This document shows, piece by piece, positions 15,175 through 23,513 of a stretch of 64,000 nt of DNA. Every line of letters starts with the position of its first letter. Position 1 is the stretch's first letter. The position numbers and the translations under genes were made by a program. A model generated the notes under the pieces. The model searched no databases, was not told where the DNA came from, and saw only the letters and a program-made list of their open reading frames with translations. This stretch comes from Lachnospiraceae bacterium. Lineage in GTDB: Bacteria; Bacillota; Clostridia; Lachnospirales; Lachnospiraceae. The stretch lies in the NCBI GenBank assembly GCA_900757195.1, contig CAAEMZ010000035.1, positions 1 through 64,000 on the forward strand, written 5' to 3'.

Positions 15175-17100
15175 TTATACGATGGATTCCCAGTCTTCCA
15201 TGCACTGGAGAAGTTCTTCATCCAATGTCTCGTGTTCATTGTTGATTTCCATCAGACGCGCTACATCGGTGGCGATGTCTTCACGGCCGAGAAGTTCATC
15301 CAGTTCGGCAAGCCGTGTCTCAATTTCCTGAATCCGGTCTTCCAGACGTTTAATCTGATTTTGGCGCTTACGTTCTTTGGCCTGTTCTTCCTTCTGACGC
15401 ATATAGTCATCTTTGCCTGCCGGTTTTGAAGGCATCGAAGGCGCCTCGGAGACGTCTTTTTCGGCTTCAAACCCGCCGGAGGAATCAACGGAGGGGTGTT
15501 CCTTCTTTTCAAGATAGTCATCATAATTTCCACTGTAGCTGTTCAGGCCGCCTTTGGTCAAATCCAGAATCCGGGTTGCCGTCTGATTGATAAAGTAACG
15601 GTCATGGGATACGTAGAGGACAGTTCCGGTGTAATTTTGCAGCGCTTCTTCAAGAATTTCCCGGGACTGAATGTCCAGATGGTTGGTCGGCTCATCCAGA
15701 ATAAGAAAATTGGCGTGGGAGAGCATCAGCTTTGCCAGAGAGACCCGGCCCCGTTCCCCGCCGCTCAGTTCGCTGATCTGTTTGAAAACGTCATCACCTG
15801 TGAATAAAAAGGCAGCGAGGACGTTTCGAATCCGTGTATTATTCAGCGATGGGTAATCATCCGAAATTTCTTCGAAAATACTTTTATTATCGTGAAGCAC
15901 CTGATGCTCCTGGTCATAGTAGCCGATATGCACTTTGGCGCCGAGGCGCATTTCACACCGGTCTGCAGGGAGCAGGCTGTTAATGATTTTCAGAATCGTT
16001 GTCTTTCCGGCGCCGTTATCACCGATCAGCGCCACCCGTTCTCCACGGCGGATATCCATGGAAATATTCTGAAAGAGATATTCACCGTCAAAACTTTTCG
16101 TCAGATGTTCAATAAAAAGCACATCATTGCCGCTGACGGTATCCGGTTCCAGGAGGATGCGCATCCCCATGATTTCTTCTTCCGGACGGTCGAGCATATC
16201 CATCTTATTCAGCATCTTTTCCCGGCTTTCCGCCCGGCGGATGGATTTTTCCCGGTTAAAGGAGCGGAGCTTCTGGATAACCGCTTCCTGATGGGCGATT
16301 TCCTGCTGCTGATTCATCCAGGCTTTGCGCTCGATGTCTCTTAACTGCGCTTTTTTGACCGCGTAATCGGTGTAATTGCCTTTAAAAACATGACCTTTGT
16401 GATGGTCAATTTCGATAATTTTCGTAACAACTTTGTCAAGAAAATAACGGTCATGAGCGACAATAATGACGGAACCTTTGTAGTTCATCAGAAATGTTTC
16501 CAGCCAGGCTGTCGAATTCATGTCAAGGTGGTTGGTCGGTTCGTCGAGCAGAAGAATGTCCGGTTTCGCCAGAAGAAGGCGTCCGAGGGCCACGCGGGTT
16601 TTCTGACCGCCGGAAAGCAGAGAAACCTGTTTGGAAAAATCCTCCTCTGTAAATCCGAGACCCTTTAAAACGCCGGTGACTTCACTCCGGTAAGCGTAGC
16701 CATTCTGGTCCTCGAAGGACTGACGGAGGCGGGCATAGGTATGGAGGAGGGTCTCCAGTTCATCACCGGATGCCTGTTTCATAGCAATTTCGACCTCAGA
16801 CATCCGTTGTTCAAGCTGGATGACCTCCTTTTTGACATCGAGAAGTTCTTCGTAGATGGTTCGTTGGGAATCCCGTGAGTGGTGCTGCGCCAGATAACCG
16901 ATGGTTTTCCCTTTTGCCAGAATAACGTCTCCCGAGTCCGAGTGAATCTCTCCCATAATAATTTTTAACAGTGTCGATTTTCCTGCACCGTTGATGCCAA
17001 CGATGGCAGCTTTTTCGTAATCTTCTATATGGAAAGAAATATCATTAAGTATCACGTCAGTTCCAAAGGCTTTGGAAATGTGGTGACATGCAAGTATCAT
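15175..17100 (-). CDS. ABC-F family ATPase (YdiF-like)
   Basis: Soluble tandem ABC protein of 641 residues that acts on ribosomes rather than membranes. Walker A motifs are GINGAGKST and GDNGAGKTT; signatures are LSGGQKTRVALGRLL and LSGGERGRVSLAKLM; Walker B motifs are LLLDEPTNHLD and LILDEPTNHLD. A linker of charged helices (about residues 235-310) joins the domains and a C-terminal coiled coil (about 560-641) resembles B. subtilis YdiF. The frame extends to 17184, but ATG 17100 has AAGGAG and the conserved MILACHHISKAFG start. It is divergent from rex, as in Bacillus where ydiF neighbours rex. A housekeeping translation factor is likelier than antibiotic resistance. Confidence 0.9.
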   Translation of the reverse strand: MILACHHISKAFGTDVILNDISFHIEDYEKAAIVGINGAGKSTLLKIIMGEIHSDSGDVILAKGKTIGYLAQHHSRDSQRTIYEELLDVKKEVIQLEQRMSEVEIAMKQASGDELETLLHTYARLRQSFEDQNGYAYRSEVTGVLKGLGFTEEDFSKQVSLLSGGQKTRVALGRLLLAKPDILLLDEPTNHLDMNSTAWLETFLMNYKGSVIIVAHDRYFLDKVVTKIIEIDHHKGHVFKGNYTDYAVKKAQLRDIERKAWMNQQQEIAHQEAVIQKLRSFNREKSIRRAESREKMLNKMDMLDRPEEEIMGMRILLEPDTVSGNDVLFIEHLTKSFDGEYLFQNISMDIRRGERVALIGDNGAGKTTILKIINSLLPADRCEMRLGAKVHIGYYDQEHQVLHDNKSIFEEISDDYPSLNNTRIRNVLAAFLFTGDDVFKQISELSGGERGRVSLAKLMLSHANFLILDEPTNHLDIQSREILEEALQNYTGTVLYVSHDRYFINQTATRILDLTKGGLNSYSGNYDDYLEKKEHPSVDSSGGFEAEKDVSEAPSMPSKPAGKDDYMRQKEEQAKERKRQNQIKRLEDRIQEIETRLAELDELLGREDIATDVARLMEINNEHETLDEELLQCMEDWESIV

Positions 17101-17191
17101 ATAAATTCTCCTTTGTTTCTTAAAAGTACCAGTAACTATTCTAGCACAGTCCCAAAATTGTGTAAACAGGATAAAAAAATGCAAAGAAAGT

Positions 17192-17220
17192 TTGACAACT
17201 TTACAACGATTCGATATAAT
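17192..17220 (+). promoter_or_regulatory. Consensus promoter of rex
   Basis: TTGACA, 17 bases, TATAAT: a perfect housekeeping promoter, 76 bases upstream of the chosen rex start. A weak Rex-like sequence (ATGATTA-TTAT-TTAACAA, 17237-17254) follows and could allow autoregulation. Confidence 0.85.
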
Positions 17221-17295
17221 GAAAAAGAAGTATAATATGATTATTATTTAACAATGAATCATGAAAATATAGAGATATGGACAGGTGTGGAAATT

Positions 17296-17949
17296 ATGAG
17301 ACAGAGAGACATTTCAGCAGCGGTTATACGTCGTTTGCCACGATATTACAGATATCTTGGAGAACTTTTGCAGAATGACGTTGTACGCATCTCGTCAAAA
17401 GAACTAAGCCAACGGATGAAAGTGACCGCTTCACAGATACGACAGGATTTAAATAATTTTGGAGGTTTCGGACAGCAGGGGTATGGCTATAATGTCGAAT
17501 ACCTGCACAGTGAGATCGGAAAGATTTTGGGACTGGACGTCCAGCACAACATGATTATCATCGGTGCCGGTAATCTGGGACAGGCTTTGGCAAATTACAA
17601 TTTTGAAAAAGTGGGATACCATTTAATTGGTATTTTTGATACGAACCCGCGTCTGAAAGGGGTTTCCGTACGTGGAATCGAAGTTCGGATGATGGACAGT
17701 CTGGATGAGTTCGTGGCAACACACAAGGTAGATGTGGTGACGCTGACCGTACCGAAACGCCAGGCCGTGGAAATCGGAAGACATTTGGAGCATATCGGCA
17801 TCAAAGCCATCTGGAATTTTGCGCCGACAGATCTGAGTGTATCGGAGGATGTCTGCGTTAAAAACGTCCATTTGAATGAAAGTCTGATGACCTTATCCTA
17901 TGAATATCGTGCGATGCATGCGGATGACGGTGAAGGCGGTCAGGATTGA
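17296..17949 (+). CDS. rex: Redox-sensing transcriptional repressor Rex
   Basis: 217-residue dimeric repressor that reads the NADH/NAD+ ratio. The N-terminal winged helix covers about residues 1-75 (AAVIRRLPRYYRYLGELL; RISSKELSQRMKVTASQIRQDLNNFGGFG). A Rossmann domain follows, with IIGAGNLGQALANY and the acidic IGIFDTNP, and a C-terminal swapped helix (NESLMTLSYEYRAMH). The frame opens at 17254, but MRQRDISAAVIRRLP is the conserved beginning and ATG 17296 has AGGTG upstream. In clostridia Rex represses fermentation genes including the butyryl pathway; a candidate site lies before thlA in this window. Confidence 0.95.
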   Translation: MRQRDISAAVIRRLPRYYRYLGELLQNDVVRISSKELSQRMKVTASQIRQDLNNFGGFGQQGYGYNVEYLHSEIGKILGLDVQHNMIIIGAGNLGQALANYNFEKVGYHLIGIFDTNPRLKGVSVRGIEVRMMDSLDEFVATHKVDVVTLTVPKRQAVEIGRHLEHIGIKAIWNFAPTDLSVSEDVCVKNVHLNESLMTLSYEYRAMHADDGEGGQD

Positions 17950-17959
17950 GTGGATACGT

Positions 17960-18328
17960 ATGATAGTAGGAATCGGTACAGATCTAATCGAGGTTGAACG
18001 CATCAAAAAAGCCTGCTCTAAGGAGGCTTTTTTGATGCGTTATTTTACGTTGGAAGAAAGAAAACTGATCGGCAGCAATTATCAGAGGGCTGCGGGAAAT
18101 TTTGCAGTCAAGGAGGCTGTGTCAAAAGTGATGGGGACAGGATTTCGGGGAATCGCTCTGAACGAAATAGAGGTACTTCGTGACGAACTCGGAAAACCCT
18201 ATATCAATCTTTACGAACGTGCCGGAGAACGGGCCGCTGCCATGGGAATTTTACGGTGGCATGTTTCCATCAGTAATACAAAAATGCTGGCAACGGCCTA
18301 TGTGATCGGTGAAGGAGAGGAAAAATGA
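17960..18328 (+). CDS. acpS: Holo-[acyl-carrier-protein] synthase
   Basis: Transfers 4'-phosphopantetheine from CoA to apo-ACP. It is 122 residues, the normal length. Motifs are GIGTDLIEVERI (metal Asp) and FAVKEAVSKVMGTGFRG (catalytic Glu and Lys). The frame begins earlier, but MIVGIGTDL is the family start and lies 10 bases after rex. The stop overlaps the nnrD start (ATGA), so rex, acpS and nnrD are probably one transcript. Unusual: bases 17997-18041, inside codons 13-28, form an 18-bp perfect inverted repeat that looks like an intrinsic terminator. Confidence 0.94.
   Translation: MIVGIGTDLIEVERIKKACSKEAFLMRYFTLEERKLIGSNYQRAAGNFAVKEAVSKVMGTGFRGIALNEIEVLRDELGKPYINLYERAGERAAAMGILRWHVSISNTKMLATAYVIGEGEEK
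17997..18041. repeat. 18-bp perfect inverted repeat inside acpS (terminator-like)
   Basis: AACGCATCAAAAAAGCCT (17997-18014) and AGGCTTTTTTGATGCGTT (18024-18041) are exact reverse complements around a 9-base loop. The inner GCCT/AGGC stem flanked by A6 and T6 has the form of a bidirectional intrinsic terminator, yet the frame reads through it as normal AcpS sequence. Confidence 0.85.
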
Positions 18329-19854
18329 AACCTGTAGTGACCGGAAAAGAAATGAAAAAGATAGATGCGTATACGATAGAGCATATCGGAATTCCTTCGA
18401 TGGTGCTCATGGAGCGGGCTGCCTGCGGTCTGGCTGAACGGATGAAGGCCCATATAGGCAGGGCAGATCCGGTGCTTTGTGTGTGCGGTGCGGGAAATAA
18501 CGGCGGTGACGGTGTTGCGGCAGCCCGTATTCTTTTTTGCCAGGGATATTCCGCAGGTTTTTATATGGCGGGAAATCCTGAAAAGTGGACGGAAGAAACA
18601 AAAAAACAAATTCAGATAGCAAGAAATGCAGGGGTACCTGAATATAATGAATTAGACCTGGGTCATGTCCGCGTTGTTGTGGACGCTCTGTTTGGTATTG
18701 GATTATCCAGTCCTGTCCGGGAGCCCTACGGTGAAATAATCCGGAAGATGAACCAATGGCGGGCGGAAAACCGGGGAGTACAGATCTGGTCGACGGACAT
18801 CCCGTCAGGGGTTTCTTCAGATACGGGACGGATACTCGGTGATGGCGTCTGTGCGGATTATACAGTGACCTTTGGATATCTGAAACGGGGACTGATTCTT
18901 TATCCGGGCCGTGAGCTGGCGGGCCGGTGCTTTGTTGAAGATATCGGTTTTCCGCAAAAAGCTCTGAAAGAAAATTTTCCGTCAGGCTTTACCTGTGATG
19001 TACGGGATTTTAAACAACTGCCTGAAAGAAAAAATGATTCGAATAAGGGAACTTATGGTAAAATATTAATCATTGCGGGAAGTAAAAATATGAGCGGCGC
19101 CGCCGGCTTTGCCGGAAAGGCGGCCTATTATACCGGAGCGGGTCTTGTGAGGATCCTGACGGAGGAAGCGAACCGGGTGATTCTGCAGACGGCCCTTCCG
19201 GAGGCCATGCTGTCGGTCTGGGAAGAAACGGACGCCGAAACGCTGAAGGGGATTCTTGACTGGGCGGATGCCATTGTAATCGGTCCGGGAATCGGAAAGA
19301 GCCGCCGGATGGCTGAAAGAATGGAACAGGTGTTAAAAATGGCGGATAAGCCGCTGGTCATTGACGCCGATGGTCTGAATCTGCTGGCGGAACATGCGGC
19401 GTGGTATGCTTTTCTTCCCCAATCTGCGGTGCTGACGCCCCATATGGGGGAGATGTCCCGTCTGACGGGGACACCGGTCGATGTTATGAAAGGGGACCGG
19501 GCGGCATTTGCAGAAATATTTGCAGAGAAACATCATGTGCTGTGTGTGTTAAAAGACAGTTCAACCGTCATTTCCGACGGACGGAGAACCTGTTTCAACC
19601 GGAGCGGGAATCATGGCATGGCAACGGGCGGCTCCGGAGATGTGCTGGCCGGAATGATCGGAGCCCTGATGGGCGCCGGAGCCGATGGCTTTTCGGCGGC
19701 CTGTACAGGCGTTTTTCTTCATGGAATGGCCGGAGATTTTGCGTCAGACGCGTGCAGCGCCCGGGGAATGACCGCTTCTGATCTGGTGGATCATCTGAGA
19801 AAAGTACTTAAATTAACAGAAAACAGAAACCGAGGTTGTGATAAAAGTGAATAA
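18325..19854 (+). CDS. nnrD: Bifunctional NAD(P)H-hydrate epimerase / ADP-dependent dehydratase
   Basis: Repairs damaged nicotinamide nucleotides. It has 509 residues in two domains. The N-terminal YjeF_N epimerase covers about 1-215 (CGAGNNGGDGVAAARIL; DALFGIGLSSPVREPYGEII; DIPSGVSSDTGRILG). The C-terminal ribokinase-fold dehydratase covers about 235-500 (GTYGKILIIAGSKNMSGAAGFAGKAAYYTGAGLVRI; VIGPGIGKS; LTPHMGEMSRLTG; NHGMATGGSGDVLAGMIGALM). Start codon coupled to acpS; its 3' end overlaps the alr start by 17 bases. The order acpS-nnrD-alr is that of many Firmicutes. Confidence 0.94.
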   Translation: MKPVVTGKEMKKIDAYTIEHIGIPSMVLMERAACGLAERMKAHIGRADPVLCVCGAGNNGGDGVAAARILFCQGYSAGFYMAGNPEKWTEETKKQIQIARNAGVPEYNELDLGHVRVVVDALFGIGLSSPVREPYGEIIRKMNQWRAENRGVQIWSTDIPSGVSSDTGRILGDGVCADYTVTFGYLKRGLILYPGRELAGRCFVEDIGFPQKALKENFPSGFTCDVRDFKQLPERKNDSNKGTYGKILIIAGSKNMSGAAGFAGKAAYYTGAGLVRILTEEANRVILQTALPEAMLSVWEETDAETLKGILDWADAIVIGPGIGKSRRMAERMEQVLKMADKPLVIDADGLNLLAEHAAWYAFLPQSAVLTPHMGEMSRLTGTPVDVMKGDRAAFAEIFAEKHHVLCVLKDSSTVISDGRRTCFNRSGNHGMATGGSGDVLAGMIGALMGAGADGFSAACTGVFLHGMAGDFASDACSARGMTASDLVDHLRKVLKLTENRNRGCDKSE

Positions 19855-21028
19855 GAATGAATATGGCAGTATCTACAGGATTCATGCCAAAATTGATTTG
19901 GATGCTTTAAAATATAATGTGGATGGAATCAAAAAGTGTAAATCGGATAAAGCGATGCTGATGGGTGTCATCAAAGCCGATGCCTATGGTCATGGTTCCC
20001 GGGTATTTGCCCGTGAGCTGGAAGCGATGGGATTTGACTGGCTCGCTGTGGCAACGGCGGATGAAGGTATCGAACTGCGCCGGGATGGTATGAAACTGCC
20101 GATTCTGGTGCTTGGCTATACCCATCCGGACCAGTATCCGGAAATGCTTCAGTGGGACATTACACCGGAAATCGACACTTATGATATGGCAGAGGCTTTT
20201 AATGCGGCGGCTGAAGAAGCCGGAAAAAAAGCGAATATCCATATAAAGATCGATACGGGCATGAGCCGGATCGGTTTCCTGCCGGGGGAGGAAAGTCTGG
20301 ATGAAATCGAAAAAATCAACAGTCTGCCCTATCTGAATATTCAGGGGATGTTCACCCATTTTGCCTGTGCGGACATGCGGGATAAAACCCATGTGAAAGG
20401 GCAGATTGAAAAATTCCACCGGATGATCGAGGGCGTTAAAGCGCGGGGCGTTTCCGTGGAAATTTTCCATTGTTCCAACAGTGCATCGATTATGGAACTG
20501 GAATCGGAGCATATGAATATGGTGCGGGCCGGCATCATCCTTTACGGACTTTATCCGTCCCACGAAATGGAAGAAGAACGGCTTCCGCTTAAACCGGTCA
20601 TGTCACTGTACAGCCACATTGTCCACTTGAAAGAATTGCCGGAAGGTGTTACCATTGGTTATAGTGCCACTTATACAACAAAGCGGCGGTCACAGATCGC
20701 GACGATACCGGTAGGCTATGCCGACGGGTATCCGAGAAGCCTTTCGAACCGGGCATCGGTGCTGATACGCGGACAGAGGGCTCCGATTGTCGGAAGAGTC
20801 TGTATGGATCAGATGATGGTTGATGTGACGGATATAGCGGAGGCAGCGCTGGGGGACCTGGTCACTCTGGTTGGCTGTGATGGTGAAGAAAAGCTTTCAA
20901 CGGAAGAAATTTCCGAAATGGCAGGTTCTTTTAATTATGAATTTGTCTGTGATGTATCCCGGAGAGTGCCGAGGGTCTATTATAAACATGAGAAACCGAT
21001 AGAAATCGTTAATTATCTGCGTGTCTGA
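19838..21028 (+). CDS. alr: Alanine racemase
   Basis: PLP-dependent racemase making D-alanine for peptidoglycan, 396 residues. The PLP lysine is in MGVIKADAYGHGSRVFA, and the substrate and cofactor blocks are HIKIDTGMSRIGF, FHCSNSASIM, RAGIILYGLYPS, IPVGYADGYPRSLSN and GRVCMDQMMVDVT. No ATG is in frame before the conserved region, so translation starts at GTG. The GTG at 19838 overlaps nnrD and follows CGAGG closely; GTG 19847 is an alternative. Close coupling to nnrD indicates one operon. Confidence 0.94.
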   Translation: MIKVNKNEYGSIYRIHAKIDLDALKYNVDGIKKCKSDKAMLMGVIKADAYGHGSRVFARELEAMGFDWLAVATADEGIELRRDGMKLPILVLGYTHPDQYPEMLQWDITPEIDTYDMAEAFNAAAEEAGKKANIHIKIDTGMSRIGFLPGEESLDEIEKINSLPYLNIQGMFTHFACADMRDKTHVKGQIEKFHRMIEGVKARGVSVEIFHCSNSASIMELESEHMNMVRAGIILYGLYPSHEMEEERLPLKPVMSLYSHIVHLKELPEGVTIGYSATYTTKRRSQIATIPVGYADGYPRSLSNRASVLIRGQRAPIVGRVCMDQMMVDVTDIAEAALGDLVTLVGCDGEEKLSTEEISEMAGSFNYEFVCDVSRRVPRVYYKHEKPIEIVNYLRV

Positions 21029-21127
21029 CAGACATCCGCAGATAATAAGAATTAAGAACCCCTGATGAATATACTTAAGATAAATGGGAATAATTCATCT
21101 GAGAGATTTATCAGGAGTGTGAAGTCA

Positions 21128-21475
21128 GTGGTTATTAAGCGAGGAGATATCTTTTATGCCGATCTGAGGCCGGTTGTCGGTTCAGAACAGGGCGGTGTCC
21201 GTCCGGTATTGATTATTCAGAATGATACCGGTAACAAACACAGTCCGACGGTCATCTGTGCGGCAATTACCTCACGAATGAATAAAGCAAAGCTTCCGAC
21301 CCATGTGGAGTTGGATGCATCCAGATATCAGTTAGTCAAGGATTCCGTGATTTTACTGGAACAGGTTCGGACGATTGATAAAAAACGGCTGAAAGAAAAG
21401 GTCTGCCATCTGGACGGCGAAATTTTAAAAAAAGTTGATAAAGCCCTGGGTATTAGTCTTGAATTACATACATAA
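21128..21475 (+). CDS. ndoA: Type II toxin-antitoxin endoribonuclease, NdoA/MazF family
   Basis: 115 residues, beginning MVIKRGDIFYADL (GTG start) as in B. subtilis NdoA/EndoA (116 residues). PemK/MazF blocks are GSEQGGVRPVLIIQNDTGNKHSPTVICAAITSR, the conserved LPTHV and KDSVILLEQVRTIDKKRL. The enzyme cleaves mRNA at short sequences. The frame extends to 21065, but AGGAG lies 10 bases before GTG 21128. Normally a MazE/NdoAI antitoxin gene sits between alr and ndoA; here only 99 bases separate them and no antitoxin frame fits. Confidence 0.9.
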   Translation: MVIKRGDIFYADLRPVVGSEQGGVRPVLIIQNDTGNKHSPTVICAAITSRMNKAKLPTHVELDASRYQLVKDSVILLEQVRTIDKKRLKEKVCHLDGEILKKVDKALGISLELHT

Positions 21476-21502
21476 AGGGTATTTTACGGAAAAGGAGAAG
21501 CT

Positions 21503-22351
21503 ATGAGCATGGATGAAGGGCATCCCTTTATAAAGGCGTTGGGAAAAATATTTGGGGGAGATTCCGACGAGCAGAAACAGGAAGAGAAGATGGAAGATGA
21601 AATCATACAGATGGTCAGCGAGGGCCATGAGCAGGGAGCAATCGATGCTCAGGAGGCCAAGATGATCAGTAATATCATGGAATTTGATGATAAACTTGCA
21701 TCGGAAGTTATGACTCACCGGAAAAATATTGTTGCATTTGATGTGGAAATGCCGCTGCGGGAAATTGCTCAGAATATGGCGGATAACCCCTATTCACGTT
21801 ATCCGGTCTATGAAAATGATGTAGATAATATCGTGGGTATTTTACATATTAAAGATGTTTTTAAATCTTTACTGGCCTGCCCGGAAGGAAAAAAGGTTCA
21901 GGATGTTATGCGAAAACCTTATTATGTTCCGGAAACCCAGAATATCAGTCATCTTTTTCGGGAAATGAAAAATAATTCCCAGCATCTGGCCATCGTCATT
22001 GATGAATACGGACAGACCGCCGGGGTCATTTCCATGGAAGATATTCTCGAAGAAATTGTCGGGAATATCCTGGATGAATACGATGTGGATGAACATTTTA
22101 TCCAGGAAATCGACGGCAGTACATGGCTGATGAAAGGCTTGACAGAGCTTTCCGAGGTTGAGGAGGTTCTGAATATTGAATTTGATGATGATTTTGAAAC
22201 ACTGAACGGTTTTCTTATTTCCAGACTGGAGCATATACCGGGAAAAAATGAGGCTGCCAGCGTTGATTACCGGGGATACCATTTCCAGATTATCGGAATG
22301 GATGATAATATTATTGCCATGGTCCGGGTGACTCCGGTCGCCGGAGCATAA
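21503..22351 (+). CDS. CBS-domain protein, CorC/HlyC family
   Basis: 282 residues with the cytosolic half of CNNM/CorC proteins: an N-terminal helical linker (EDEIIQMVSEGHEQGAIDAQEAKMISNIMEFDDKLASEVMTHR), a CBS pair (about 65-190) with YPVYENDVDNIVGILHIKDV and IVIDEYGQTAGVISMEDILEEIVG, then a C-terminal transporter-associated CorC_HlyC domain. It lacks the DUF21 membrane domain, like E. coli CorC, which is linked to Mg2+/Co2+ handling and often sits near ybeY. RBS is AAAGGAGAAG. It follows ndoA by 27 bases. Confidence 0.88.
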   Translation: MSMDEGHPFIKALGKIFGGDSDEQKQEEKMEDEIIQMVSEGHEQGAIDAQEAKMISNIMEFDDKLASEVMTHRKNIVAFDVEMPLREIAQNMADNPYSRYPVYENDVDNIVGILHIKDVFKSLLACPEGKKVQDVMRKPYYVPETQNISHLFREMKNNSQHLAIVIDEYGQTAGVISMEDILEEIVGNILDEYDVDEHFIQEIDGSTWLMKGLTELSEVEEVLNIEFDDDFETLNGFLISRLEHIPGKNEAASVDYRGYHFQIIGMDDNIIAMVRVTPVAGA

Positions 22352-22434
22352 AACAAGCCTTGCAAGATTCATTCAGTAATGATAGAATATTAAAGTTAGT
22401 AACGAATAAAGAAATAAAGATAAGGAGTGTTATT

Positions 22435-23163
22435 ATGTCAGGACATTCAAAGTTCGCCAACATAAAACATAAAAAAGAAAAAAACGATGCTGCAAAAGGT
22501 AAAATCTTTACTATTATCGGACGTGAAATCGCCGTTGCCGTTAAAGAAGGAGGCTCCGACCCGGCGAACAACAGCCGTCTGAGAGATGTTATTGCGAAAG
22601 CAAAGGCAAATAATATGCCGAACGATACCATAGAACGTGGAATCAAACGTGCTGCCGGGGATGACGGTTCCGTAAACTACGAAAACGTTACATATGAAGG
22701 CTATGGTCCAAGCGGTATTGCGATTATTGTAGAAACCCTTACAGATAACCGTAACCGTACAGCCTCCAACGTACGTAATGCCTTTACAAAGGGCGGCGGT
22801 TCTGTCGGAACGATGGGCTGCGTATCCTTTATGTTTGATAAAAAAGGTCTTATTATCGTTGATAAAGAGGAATGTGATATGGATGCAGACGATCTGATGA
22901 TGATCGCTCTGGATGCAGGCGCAGAAGATTTCGCAGACGAAGAGGACAGCTTTGAAATCACAACCGCACCGGAAGATTTCAGCGCTGTGCGTGAAAATCT
23001 TGAAAATGAAGGAATCCCTATGGCTTCCGCTGAAGTAACCATGATTCCTCAGACATGGGGAACACTGTCTTCTGAAGAAGATATTAAAAAGATGAACCGT
23101 ATTCTGGATCTTCTGGACGATGATGATGACGTTCAGAACGTTTACCATAACTGGGATGAATAA
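22435..23163 (+). CDS. YebC/PmpR family protein
   Basis: 242 residues, beginning MSGHSKFANIKHKKEKNDAAKGKIF, the family hallmark. ANNMPNDTIERGIKRAAG and YEGYGPSGIAIIVETLTDNRNRTASNVR follow, with an acidic C-terminus. These proteins act as DNA-binding regulators and more recently as translation factors helping ribosomes at polyproline stalls. The frame opens at 22360, but ATG 22435 has AAGGAG and the conserved start. Codon choice is biased (CGT, GTT, GTA), unlike its neighbours, suggesting high expression. Confidence 0.93.
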   Translation: MSGHSKFANIKHKKEKNDAAKGKIFTIIGREIAVAVKEGGSDPANNSRLRDVIAKAKANNMPNDTIERGIKRAAGDDGSVNYENVTYEGYGPSGIAIIVETLTDNRNRTASNVRNAFTKGGGSVGTMGCVSFMFDKKGLIIVDKEECDMDADDLMMIALDAGAEDFADEEDSFEITTAPEDFSAVRENLENEGIPMASAEVTMIPQTWGTLSSEEDIKKMNRILDLLDDDDDVQNVYHNWDE

Positions 23164-23202
23164 TTAAACGACTGAAAAGCCGCTAAAATGGTGTACAGAC
23201 AG

Positions 23203-23245
23203 ACTCTTATCCGATGTTGTAATTGACAGCGGATAGGAGTTTTTA
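23203..23245 (+). terminator. Terminator after the yebC-like gene
   Basis: ACTCTTATCCG (23203-23213) pairs with CGGATAGGAGT (23230-23240, one G-T), followed by TTTTT. Confidence 0.85.
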
Positions 23246-23351
23246 TGTTGTTCAGAAGGTAAAAAAATATCATATCAAGAATGTCAGGTCGATTTTGTTT
23301 GAAATTAATTTGGAATCCGATGAACAGGTTTAAAAAAACAGAATAATGCGG

Positions 23352-23513
23352 TATAATTATCCAAAGGCGTTTGAGTTCAGGCGGTCAGAACGGTTGGCCT
23401 TCACCAGATAAACGAAGCGGATAAATCCTGCTTTGCAGAACTGCCGCAGTATTATGGAATGTTCAGCAAGGGGCTGACATTATTAAAAATTTATAGAATG
23501 GGATGGAAATGAT
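23352..23513 (+). ncRNA. Candidate structured 5' leader of proC
   Basis: The 350-base gap before proC holds no gene. After a TATAAT (23352-23357) the next 150 bases can fold: GGCGGT (23380-23385) pairs with ACTGCC (23440-23445). That stem encloses a hairpin (AAGCGGA 23415-23421 with TCCTGCTT 23426-23433), and TCAGC/GCTGA (23463-23477) forms a further hairpin near the ribosome binding site. I recognise no known riboswitch or T-box motif. Confidence 0.3.
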
